Shown: positions 7,940 through 14,096 of the stretch, one piece after another | Numbering within the stretch: position 1 is the first letter of the stretch | Layout of the letters: the number at the start of each line of letters is the position of its first letter | Source of the DNA: a virus | DNA: 20,680 nucleotides | IMG/VR virus record: IMGVR_UViG_3300025840_000333 | Location: 1-20,680 of that record | Direction: 5' to 3' (one strand) | Notes under the pieces: model-generated | Seen by the model: the letters and a program-made list of their open reading frames with translations, nothing else | Told to the model about the DNA's origin: nothing | Database searches by the model: none | Program-made: the position numbers and the translations under genes

Positions 7940-7947
7940 AACTGAAT

Positions 7948-7977
7948 TTGACTTGACATGGGTTAATCCTTTATAAT
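7948..7977 (+). promoter_or_regulatory. Sigma70-type promoter for the integrase-like gene
   Basis: TTGACT (7948-7953) and TATAAT (7972-7977) are separated by 18 bp, a near-consensus vegetative promoter. A second TTGACA at 7953-7958 overlaps it. Transcription would start near 7984, leaving a leader of roughly 94 nt before the ATG at 8078. It is the best sigma70 match I see in the window and lies just after the virion block ends. Confidence 0.65.
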
Positions 7978-7986
7978 GTCTTCATT

Positions 7987-8049
7987 AAGAAGCAATAAGC
8001 CTTCTTGATAAAAAGCTTGAGACAAACAGTTTGGTTTGGCCCTGTGTCT
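7987..8049 (+). promoter_or_regulatory. Structured leader with two hairpins
   Basis: Between the promoter and the ATG at 8078 there are two inverted repeats. AAGAAG (7987-7992) pairs with CTTCTT (8001-8006). AGACA plus CAG (8020-8029, two unpaired A) pairs with CTGTGTCT (8042-8049). Neither is followed by a T run, so they look like leader-RNA structure or protein/recombinase sites rather than terminators. Confidence 0.4.
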
Positions 8050-8077
8050 ATAGTGCTAACAACCAGCGAGACATACC

Positions 8078-8488
8078 ATGATTCATCAGCATTTGCCTAG
8101 TGATCCACGCATTGTTGACGAAGTCTTTTCTGTCATGGCCCAACCAGGCTTAGAAGATGTTGGTTGGCTTCTAGGCATGGTAGCTACTTTTGGAGAAACA
8201 CCAAGTAGTCTTAAGGCTTTTACTTGGAATGACGACAACTCTATTAACATCACATCAAAAAAACGTCCCCTTAAACCCCTGCATCCGCAGTGGGTTATTT
8301 TATTTCAACTCAAAGAAAAGCAGCCCTCCAGAACGAAGAGCCGCTGGTTACCCATCTCCAGAAAATTAAATGACGCTTGCCTTGAAGGCAAGTGTGGTTT
8401 AAATGTTAAAGGCCTCCTCCTTGCTTACAAGGTTCGCAAAGTTTACTACACACCTATTAAGCAGCACTCTGAGCTGTGTTATGCATAG
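8078..8488 (+). CDS. Tyrosine-recombinase-like protein lacking catalytic residues
   Basis: A 136-residue protein resembling the catalytic domain of cyanobacterial and cyanophage tyrosine recombinases. GLEDVGWLLGMVATFG (24-39) is the helix before box I, FTWNDDNSINITSKKRP (48-63) the following beta region, and LHPQW (68-72) and LLLAYKVRK (113-121) align with later conserved parts. The residues needed for strand transfer appear to be missing. The box I 'LRPHE' equivalent reads ETPSS (Thr41 where Arg is expected), the second 'LRH' reads LLL, and the protein ends before the Tyr segment. It is therefore either a decayed integrase or a protein reusing the DNA-binding fold. It has its own promoter and is convergent with an excisionase-like gene, overlapping it by 32 nt. 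Family assignment is from memory. Confidence 0.5.
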   Translation: MIHQHLPSDPRIVDEVFSVMAQPGLEDVGWLLGMVATFGETPSSLKAFTWNDDNSINITSKKRPLKPLHPQWVILFQLKEKQPSRTKSRWLPISRKLNDACLEGKCGLNVKGLLLAYKVRKVYYTPIKQHSELCYA

Positions 8489-8675
8489 CGTTTAACTGCT
8501 TTTCAACTAAAGGAATATTCCAATAGTAGGTGTCCCTTGACCGCGTAAGAGGTCCTGCGCCATAATGCTTGCCAAGCTTGAAGGTACCATCATCACGCAT
8601 GCGATGAAGTTCGTCTCGCTTGATTTCAAGAATTTTTTCTGCCTTGTGGACAGGAACCCAGTTTTTGGAAAGCAT
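8457..8675 (-). CDS. Excisionase-like small helix-turn-helix protein
   Basis: A 72-residue minus-strand protein with the winged-helix layout of Xis/AlpA-type proteins. VPVHKAEKILEIK (7-19) and RDELHRMRDDGTFK (20-33) form the helix-turn-helix, then GKHYGAGPLTRSRDTYYWNI supplies the wing, then a C-terminal helix. Such proteins bend DNA at attachment sites or act as small repressors. Its 3' end overlaps the integrase-like gene tail-to-tail by 32 nt, so the two transcripts are complementary there. A minus-strand promoter candidate lies upstream over an inverted repeat. The Int-like/Xis-like pair is the usual content of a lysogeny or integration module, though no attachment site is identified here. 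Confidence 0.55.
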   Translation of the reverse strand: MLSKNWVPVHKAEKILEIKRDELHRMRDDGTFKLGKHYGAGPLTRSRDTYYWNIPLVEKQLNAMHNTAQSAA

Positions 8676-8698
8676 GGAACGCTTTGAGCTACATATTT

Positions 8699-8726
8699 AA
8701 AATAGGCTTTGACAAAGAAATGTCAA
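8699..8726 (-). promoter_or_regulatory. Promoter for the excisionase-like gene over an inverted repeat
   Basis: On the minus strand TTGACA (8726-8721) and TATTTT (8704-8699) are spaced by 16 bp, about 24 nt before the start codon at 8675. The -35 box is one arm of an inverted repeat, TTGACA (8709-8714), six bases, TGTCAA (8721-8726). The + strand arm is itself a TTGACA and could serve a divergent + promoter with a TTATTT at 8732. The arrangement suits an operator controlling both directions. Confidence 0.45.
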
Positions 8727-8755
8727 GCTGTTTATTTTGTTTTAATCAGTGTGTA

Positions 8756-8772
8756 TTTACGTAAACATATGT
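8756..8772. repeat. Adjacent short palindromes upstream of the HNH gene
   Basis: TTTACGTAAA (8756-8765) and ACATATGT (8765-8772) are perfect palindromes that share one base. They stand about 32 nt before the ATG at 8804. They could be operator half-sites or recombination-protein sites; chance cannot be excluded in AT-rich DNA. Confidence 0.3.
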
Positions 8773-8803
8773 AGATTAAAATTGGTTTAGTAGCAAGAAT
8801 ATT

Positions 8804-9175
8804 ATGTTCAGGACGGAGAACGAACCACTCGCCCTCCTTGTTGAACTACGACCTAAACTTGCGAAGAAACGATTTAGAGAAGGAATATATAACGCCTGGG
8901 ATCATAAATGTGGATACTGTGGTGATACAGCCACTTCATTAGATCATATTATTCCAAAATACAAATCAGGTTGTTCTAATTGGTACAATTTAATGCCAGC
9001 CTGTAGGCGTTGTAATGCTAATAAAGCAAGCCAAGATATGGAAAGCTGGTATACAAAACAAACATTTTTTTGTGCTGATAAGTTAGAAAAAATTAAACAA
9101 TGGATGAATCATCAAATATTCTGCTTCTTTTCAAATGAAGTAGAATCAATTGATGACAGCTTTAAAACAGCATAA
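8804..9175 (+). CDS. HNH endonuclease
   Basis: A 123-residue protein with a clear HNH domain. CGYCG (Cys36, Cys39) and CRRCN (Cys67, Cys70) form a zinc-binding pair of CxxC knuckles. SLDHIIPKYKSG holds the Asp47-His48 catalytic motif, and NLMPACRRCNANKA completes the beta-beta-alpha metal finger with its Asn residues. Known members nick or cut double-stranded DNA. Many phage copies are free-standing homing enzymes or packaging cofactors. Its TAA overlaps the next ATG by 1 nt (TAATG), tying it to the 926-aa gene. No intron or split gene is seen nearby. The ribosome-binding site is weak. It may be a mobile insertion next to the integrase-like module. Confidence 0.8.
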   Translation: MFRTENEPLALLVELRPKLAKKRFREGIYNAWDHKCGYCGDTATSLDHIIPKYKSGCSNWYNLMPACRRCNANKASQDMESWYTKQTFFCADKLEKIKQWMNHQIFCFFSNEVESIDDSFKTA

Positions 9176-11955
9176 TGGCTAAAGTAAATACTTATTATGA
9201 TCCTGAATTTACGCAGTTATTTTTAGACGTTTATGGGCGAGTGCCAGAACCTGGTAATGGGTGGTATGACGCATATAAAAATATACTGGCAGAAAACAAA
9301 GGTGATCGCAAGAAAGCAATTAAAATTTTAGATAATAACTACCGCTTTAGGTTTAATCCAGAAACTTTTAAACCTGAAAATGCTGTTAAAGCAGCATATG
9401 AAACTTATTTAGGGCGACCACCAACGGGAGAAGAACTAAAAAAAGAAACAAAAAATATGAAAGCTTATGAAAGTAAGGAATGGCTTAAAAGTTTTAATTC
9501 AAGAAAAGAAGTACAAACTTTTAAGGAATTAGTAAAAAATAACTATTCAACTTTGTCAGGTAACTTGCCAAAGAATGCAACTCCTGAGCAGAAATATGCT
9601 ATTGCAATGGAGCAGTGGCAGAACTCAGGCAAAAAAGGAACAGGCATGATTAAAACTGATGCCCCCCTTGTCCAAGTAGTAAAAAATAAAGAGGGAAAAG
9701 AACAATTAAGATTAAATCCAAAGCTTTCAAATGTTTTATCTATATCTGCAAGGAATAAGTACACTAATTTAGTTAATCAATTCAATGGCAGCAAAGGAGG
9801 AAATTATAACGACCTGGTAAAACTAGCATCAAACTTAGGAGACAAAACAGTTGTTGATAATTTCTTCAAAGGCAAAACAAAAGAATTGGCAGATGTTTTT
9901 TATTCAAAAAATAAAGTTTCAAAATGGGATGCTGCAAAAAATGGTAAGCAGCCTCCCACTGGATTACTTGATACGAAATATTATTCAACTAAAGACCCTA
10001 AAGCACAAGAACAATGGAAATCTGCTGGTAATCAAAAAATAGGTAATTATGGTTATAAAAATTTAGATGTAACTTCTAGGTATGGAACGTTAGATAATTA
10101 CTTGTCTTATCGTTATTCAACTTACGGAAAGAGTAATAATATTCGAGGAAATAAAGCAGTAGCAGCTGCTGCAGCAGAAAGCTATAAAGAAATATATGGA
10201 GGAAAAACAGATGCAGAAAAAGCACTCGTTAGAAACGCAATGGAGAAAAATTTTTATGGTAGTTATGGAAAAGACTATGAAAAAAAAGAACTTGCATTTA
10301 GTACGCTTGCTTTAGATGCTTTAAAAACAGCACAAGAAGAATTAACAAAGGCAAAGGAAGAAGAAGCGCAACTTGGTTTGTATAGAGACATGCCAGGTTT
10401 TGAAGAGGTTTATAACTCTAATGAAACCATTGTTAATTCACTTCTGGGTGATAGCGGTATCGGAGGTATTCTTGCATTAGGCGGAGAAAATACTAAAGGA
10501 ATTAAAGAATCATTAACAGGTGTGGTTGAAAAAGCAACCGGCTTATCCAGTAATAACACTATTCGTAACTGGCAAAAATGGTTTGATGAAACACTCACCA
10601 AAAAATATGAAAATATGAAGAGCGTCAAGATTAAAACAAAAGATGGTGACAAAGAAATTGAAGAAGAATATGCATTAGACAAAAAAGATATAAACGATTT
10701 TATTAACAATTACTTAACGCCTCGCTTTAATCAATCTAAATCAATGTCAGAATTTTCTGAATACATTGATAGTATTGTTCCCAAATACGACGAAAAAGGA
10801 AATAAAATTGAAACACAAAACGTGTTTCAAACACAAACAACTCTTAACGCATTAAAAAGCAAGTCTGAAGAAAAAGCAAAAGAATACATCGATAGCCTTA
10901 AAGGAACAACATCATCTTTTAATGCTGATTTTTACTTTAATCCTTTGAAAACTTCAAGCAAAGATTATAGCAAAGCAAGAAAAACAAGCTATCAAAAACA
11001 AAGTGAAAACATAAAAAATGATTGGGCGAAAGCAAAAAAAACTCCAAATCAAAAAATAAAAATCTTTGGAGACAAAAGTGATCTTACATGGAACCAATGG
11101 GCTTATTATTATGGGTTAGATCTCAACAAAAAAGAAGACTTTGCTAAATTACATTATCAAATTATTGGTCAAATAAAAGGTTATGACCCTGCAGAAGACG
11201 TTGTTACCAAATATGATATTGACAAAAATTTTGCAGATGTTGTTTTGCCTGCATTAAAAAAACTTGATAAAGGAACCGCTTTCCAAAAATTTACTACGCC
11301 AAAAGAATTTACAGATGAAATTTTTGAAGGTTTAGATCCTTTTGAAGATAAAGAAGAATGGAAAGAACTTGCAAAAGAATTAGGTTTAGAAGAAGATGCT
11401 TCTTTAGATGAACTAAGAGGATATGTTGAAGAAGCAGTCTCCGGAAACTCCGCGCTTGCTATTCGACAAGAGATTAAATATTTAAATGAACGAGATAAAG
11501 ATTTAAATCAATTAAATCTAGGAGCTGATTATATTGAAAGAGAAACAGACAAAAAAGAATTAAAAAATCCTAGCGCTACTAGTATCTATAATATATTTAA
11601 AAAAGGAGGATATGGAGGAACTGAAGAAGAATTTTATAATGAGTTTATGACTGACTTAGACAAAGAAGATGTAGCGTTAATGGATAAAGTTGCATCAGGA
11701 AAAATAGGTGATATCAATGAATTAGTTGGTGATATTGAGGATGATCCTTTTTCAGCGCTTGCCTCTGTTTCAAGTTTTATGGGCGATGGAGATGATATTT
11801 TAGGAAGTGGTACTTCTGCTGACTCAGATAAAAAACAAACAGGACAAGAAAAAGCAAAAAGTTATTTTGATCTTTTTAGTGACGAAAAAAAAGAAGAAGA
11901 TAGCTTTAATTCAGGGGGAAGTATGATGGGTTCATATAGCTCTTTATTTGGTTAA
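9175..11955 (+). CDS. Large lysine-rich helical protein, probable internal virion protein
   Basis: A 926-residue, Lys/Glu/Asn-rich, mostly helical protein with no signal peptide and no clear membrane span. Near the N-terminus two related motifs repeat: LFLDVYGRVPEPG (15-27) and AAYETYLGRPPTGEEL (about 68-83), reminiscent of the 'Y-x-x-x-L-G-R-x-P-(D/T)' motif of DUF4214-like segments. Long charged helices fill the rest, for example around 385-398 and 575-585. The acidic, Gly/Ser-rich tail ends SYSSLFG. Size, charge and phage context suggest an internal core or ejected protein, or a tape-measure-like component, but it lacks the long hydrophobic heptads usual for the latter. Codon use is strongly A-rich, unlike the capsid genes. 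It follows the HNH gene (TAATG) and ends 2 nt before the next start. Confidence 0.55.
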   Translation: MAKVNTYYDPEFTQLFLDVYGRVPEPGNGWYDAYKNILAENKGDRKKAIKILDNNYRFRFNPETFKPENAVKAAYETYLGRPPTGEELKKETKNMKAYESKEWLKSFNSRKEVQTFKELVKNNYSTLSGNLPKNATPEQKYAIAMEQWQNSGKKGTGMIKTDAPLVQVVKNKEGKEQLRLNPKLSNVLSISARNKYTNLVNQFNGSKGGNYNDLVKLASNLGDKTVVDNFFKGKTKELADVFYSKNKVSKWDAAKNGKQPPTGLLDTKYYSTKDPKAQEQWKSAGNQKIGNYGYKNLDVTSRYGTLDNYLSYRYSTYGKSNNIRGNKAVAAAAAESYKEIYGGKTDAEKALVRNAMEKNFYGSYGKDYEKKELAFSTLALDALKTAQEELTKAKEEEAQLGLYRDMPGFEEVYNSNETIVNSLLGDSGIGGILALGGENTKGIKESLTGVVEKATGLSSNNTIRNWQKWFDETLTKKYENMKSVKIKTKDGDKEIEEEYALDKKDINDFINNYLTPRFNQSKSMSEFSEYIDSIVPKYDEKGNKIETQNVFQTQTTLNALKSKSEEKAKEYIDSLKGTTSSFNADFYFNPLKTSSKDYSKARKTSYQKQSENIKNDWAKAKKTPNQKIKIFGDKSDLTWNQWAYYYGLDLNKKEDFAKLHYQIIGQIKGYDPAEDVVTKYDIDKNFADVVLPALKKLDKGTAFQKFTTPKEFTDEIFEGLDPFEDKEEWKELAKELGLEEDASLDELRGYVEEAVSGNSALAIRQEIKYLNERDKDLNQLNLGADYIERETDKKELKNPSATSIYNIFKKGGYGGTEEEFYNEFMTDLDKEDVALMDKVASGKIGDINELVGDIEDDPFSALASVSSFMGDGDDILGSGTSADSDKKQTGQEKAKSYFDLFSDEKKEEDSFNSGGSMMGSYSSLFG

Positions 11956-11957
11956 TA

Positions 11958-12272
11958 GTGGCAGAACATAAGAAAGCTGCTAAAGCAGCGAAATTACATA
12001 AAGACAAGATGGCATGCAATAAACCAAGGCGGGACGTTAGAGGCGGCAAAAAATCTGTCGTAAAAGGCTGTGAGGGAAATAAACAAACGATTATCCGCTT
12101 TGGTGATGCAAATATGACAATCAAAAAAAATGATCCTGCCAGACGCAAAAGCTTTAGAGCTAGACACAAATGTGATGAAAAAAAGAGTAAACTAACTGCA
12201 GGCTACTGGTCGTGCAAAGCGTGGGCCGTATTACCTTTTATCTTTGTTGCTAGTGGATTAAATATCTGGTAA
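11958..12272 (+). CDS. DUF6321-like small basic phage protein with hydrophobic tail
   Basis: 104 residues, starting with GTG 2 nt after the previous stop. It matches from memory a small basic protein common in marine phages: MACNKPRR near residues 18-25, then GGKKSVVKGCEG, then IIRFGD, then RRKSFRARHKCD and a closing AGYWSCKAW. The usual protein ends soon after this Trp. Here 15 more residues (90-104) follow, largely hydrophobic (AVLPFIFVASG), possibly a membrane-interacting tail. It carries several Cys (20, 38, 72, 86) that could bind metal. The function of the family is unknown to me; the high positive charge suggests nucleic-acid binding. It sits between the 926-aa gene and a 38-aa basic gene. 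Confidence 0.6.
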   Translation: MAEHKKAAKAAKLHKDKMACNKPRRDVRGGKKSVVKGCEGNKQTIIRFGDANMTIKKNDPARRKSFRARHKCDEKKSKLTAGYWSCKAWAVLPFIFVASGLNIW

Positions 12273-12296
12273 AATTCAAAGAGATAAATAAATCCA

Positions 12297-12413
12297 ATGA
12301 AAAAAGGCGGCGGCTACGTCATTGGCAAACCCAAGAAAACTCATCAGGGGCAGTCTAAAAATAGTAAGATGAAACCCCGACGAAAACGGCTCCGTGGACA
12401 AGGAAAAGGTTAA
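12297..12413 (+). CDS. 38-aa highly basic phage protein ending in RGQGKG
   Basis: A small open frame from ATG at 12297 to TAA at 12411-12413. The peptide begins MKKGGGYVIGKPKK and ends with a cluster of Arg/Lys and a final RGQGKG; about 40% of residues are Lys or Arg. From memory, very short basic proteins ending in 'RGQG(R/K)' recur in marine phage genomes, which is why I call this a real gene despite its size. The role is unknown; charge suggests binding to DNA, RNA or the packaged genome. The downstream endonuclease frame opens inside its last codons. A GATAAATA lies 6 nt upstream of the ATG. Confidence 0.55.
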   Translation: MKKGGGYVIGKPKKTHQGQSKNSKMKPRRKRLRGQGKG

Positions 12414-13002
12414 GAGCAAATTATATGGCTGTGTCGTAGACAAAAAAGGCAAAATTTATGGGCGATTAACAGTATTAGGTTACAGTCCTAGTAATAAACA
12501 TCAGACAACTCGCTGGGTTGTTTTTTGTTCGTGTGGAACCATATTCACTACTTATGGAATGAGCTTGAATTCTGGTAAGACATTAAGTTGCGGATGTTTA
12601 CAAAAAGAAAAAGCAACTAAACACGGATACTCAAAACATCCACTTTATAAAACATGGGTATCTATAAACTATAGATGTACAAATCCAAAGTGTAAGGACT
12701 ATAAAAATTATGGCGGCAGAGGAATTAAAAATTCTTTTCAATCCTTTGAAGAGTTTTGCAGAGTAATGGGACCAAGACCAACTAGCATGACCATCGAACG
12801 AAAAGATGTTAACGGAGATTACTCCCCTTCTAACTGTATTTGGATACCCAATAAAAAACAGGCTAGCAATAGACGCTGTTGCATTTCTGCTGAAACTAAA
12901 AATTTAGTTAAAGATCTTTTTAGCTCAGGGGTTTCCAAAAGTGAAATAGGTAGAAAATTGAATATAGGAACAACATCTGTATGCAGAATACTCAAAAATT
13001 AA
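12394..13002 (+). CDS. HNH homing endonuclease with C-terminal helix-turn-helix
   Basis: Up to 202 residues, from GTG at 12394, which overlaps the 38-aa gene by 20 nt. Later starts inside the first 20 codons are not obvious. The N-terminal zinc-like part carries FCSCG (45-48) and SCGC (65-68). A YRCTNPKCKDYKNYGGRGI stretch (93-111) precedes the catalytic block TIERKDVNGDYSPSNCIW (133-150) with NKKQASNRR, the 'D-x-n-G-x-Y-x-p-x-N-C-x-W' pattern of free-standing phage HNH enzymes. Residues 163-200 form a helix-turn-helix (SGVSKSEIGRKLNIGTTSV) that would target DNA. Such genes are mobile and spread by cutting phages that lack them. Its insertion between virion-type genes and the endolysin fits that. 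Confidence 0.75.
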   Translation: MDKEKVKSKLYGCVVDKKGKIYGRLTVLGYSPSNKHQTTRWVVFCSCGTIFTTYGMSLNSGKTLSCGCLQKEKATKHGYSKHPLYKTWVSINYRCTNPKCKDYKNYGGRGIKNSFQSFEEFCRVMGPRPTSMTIERKDVNGDYSPSNCIWIPNKKQASNRRCCISAETKNLVKDLFSSGVSKSEIGRKLNIGTTSVCRILKN

Positions 13003-13039
13003 ATTTCCTGTAACCACTGCACTGAAGAAATAAGATAAT

Positions 13040-13064
13040 ATATTGGTAATTAATGTACCAATAT
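13040..13064 (+). promoter_or_regulatory. Hairpin enclosing the endolysin start codon
   Basis: ATATTGGTA (13040-13048) pairs perfectly with TACCAATAT (13056-13064), a 9-bp stem with a 7-nt loop. The last two bases of the stem are the A and T of the ATG at 13063. No purine-rich ribosome-binding site is visible before it. In an mRNA that includes the whole hairpin, the start would be partly hidden; a transcript starting inside the 5' arm would leave it open. Confidence 0.55.
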
Positions 13065-13728
13065 GTACCCCTACAAAGAAGCTGTTCAGCTGATTAAAAA
13101 ATTTGAGGGGTTCCATGAGAAGGCTTTCTGTGACCCTACGACAGGCCAGGAAGCCTATCTTATTGGCTATGGTACTACTTATTACCCAGATGGATCTCCG
13201 GTCAAGCAAGGACATCTCTGCACCAAGCAAAAAGCAATGGAGTATTTACTGCAAGAAGTAAACGTTATTGCTAATGAACTAAACAAATTAAACTTAGGTC
13301 TTGATGCCTCTATGCTTAACGCGTTAATTTCTTTTGTCCATTCAGTAGGCTGGGAACCTTTTCTTTATAGCAGTATTATTGACTGGTGCGAACAGGAAGA
13401 TTATATCCAGGCATCCCGAGAAATCACTAAATGGATTTTTGATGCCACGCATCAAGCCATTGGTGGATTAATTGACAGACGTAGGCAAGAAGTTAAATTA
13501 TTTCTTCAGGAATACAATACAAATTCCTGGACATCAGATGACATACTTTTAAAGGCTTTCAGGAATTATGTTGCTGCTCCACATCAGGTACGTGCTATAC
13601 GTACACTGCAAGAATCAGTAAGTCCCTACACATTGTCTGAGTTCGCCAATGATTTTGATCTTGAATCCGATCCTTATACGGATTTTTCCCAAGATGAGTT
13701 AGATTCAATCTTTAAATGTTTGGACTAA
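13063..13728 (+). CDS. Endolysin, GH24 lysozyme-type muramidase
   Basis: A 221-residue protein with an N-terminal phage-lysozyme domain. IKKFEGF places the catalytic Glu at 15, CDP the second acidic residue at Asp24 (spacing of nine, as Glu11-Asp20 in T4 lysozyme), and IGYGTTY (34-40) the G-Y/H-G-T motif. SFVHSVGW (about 91-98) and an IDRRRQEVKLFL helix complete the domain near residue 150. These enzymes cut the MurNAc-GlcNAc bond of peptidoglycan to release progeny. The last 70 residues, ending in an acidic DFSQDELDSIF tail, are not part of the core and may bind the wall or a regulator. No signal peptide or transmembrane start is seen, so export would need a holin or similar; none is recognised here. 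A hairpin covers the start codon. Confidence 0.8.
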   Translation: MYPYKEAVQLIKKFEGFHEKAFCDPTTGQEAYLIGYGTTYYPDGSPVKQGHLCTKQKAMEYLLQEVNVIANELNKLNLGLDASMLNALISFVHSVGWEPFLYSSIIDWCEQEDYIQASREITKWIFDATHQAIGGLIDRRRQEVKLFLQEYNTNSWTSDDILLKAFRNYVAAPHQVRAIRTLQESVSPYTLSEFANDFDLESDPYTDFSQDELDSIFKCLD

Positions 13729-13741
13729 AATAAATAAAGTA

Positions 13742-14047
13742 ATGGCAAACGGTATGGGTGAATCTACCACTAAGGAATTTGATATGCCACTGCATCTTCA
13801 ATTGGCAATGCGTAAGGCAGAGATTGCCGTCAAAGAGATGACATGGGATGAACTTCAAGATGCCATTTTGAATCTTTATCACCAGCATTTGCTACAGATT
13901 CAAGCAGTTAAAGATATGTTGCAAGCAGAAGACATCGAGCTAGAATTTGACCTTCCTTCTGATATTGAGTTAGCGCAACTTGCTTTATCAATGATGAACG
14001 AGGAAAATTATGAAGACGAAGAAGGAGATGATTTTGCTCCTTTTTAA
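13742..14047 (+). CDS. NblA-like protein (candidate phycobilisome-degradation adaptor)
   Basis: A 101-residue acidic protein. Residues 16-61 align without gaps to the two-helix NblA/Ycf18 pattern recalled from cyanobacteria and freshwater cyanophages: L-x-L-x-x-Q-x-x-x-R (here PLHLQLAMRK), a V at the helix end, x-M-T/S-x-x-(Q/E)-x-x (KEMTWDELQD), then LY-x-Q (ILNLYHQHLL) and a final x-x-L-L/Q. Known NblA dimers link phycobilisome rods to Clp protease so that the antenna is degraded. The NblA core is about 60 residues; this protein adds an acidic C-terminal extension (residues 64-101, many Glu/Asp). It follows the endolysin by 13 nt. Identity is low and from memory, so this could be another short two-helix protein; if correct it is a host-metabolism gene acting on light harvesting. 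Confidence 0.45.
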   Translation: MANGMGESTTKEFDMPLHLQLAMRKAEIAVKEMTWDELQDAILNLYHQHLLQIQAVKDMLQAEDIELEFDLPSDIELAQLALSMMNEENYEDEEGDDFAPF

Positions 14048-14062
14048 GTTTTTTGTTGCGAA

Positions 14063-14073
14063 TCACTTATAAT
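14063..14073 (+). promoter_or_regulatory. Shared -10 type element TCACTTATAAT
   Basis: TCACTTATAAT at 14063-14073 ends 23 nt before the ATG at 14097. The same 11 bases occur on the minus strand at 15170-15160, 24 nt before the start at 15135. No good -35 box is found at 17 bp for either, so this could be a phage-specific or activator-dependent promoter. Confidence 0.4.
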
Positions 14074-14096
14074 CAAAACAGAATAAACAGTAGTGC

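Noticed and set aside
7940-8803. An attP core site
   Set aside because: No segment resembling the 3' end of a tRNA gene or another recognisable attachment core was seen; comparison with host genomes would be needed.
12283-13736. GATAAATA (12283-12290) and AATAAATA (13729-13736) as late promoters
   Set aside because: They end only 5-6 nt before the next start codons, leaving no leader; such AT-rich strings are expected by chance here.
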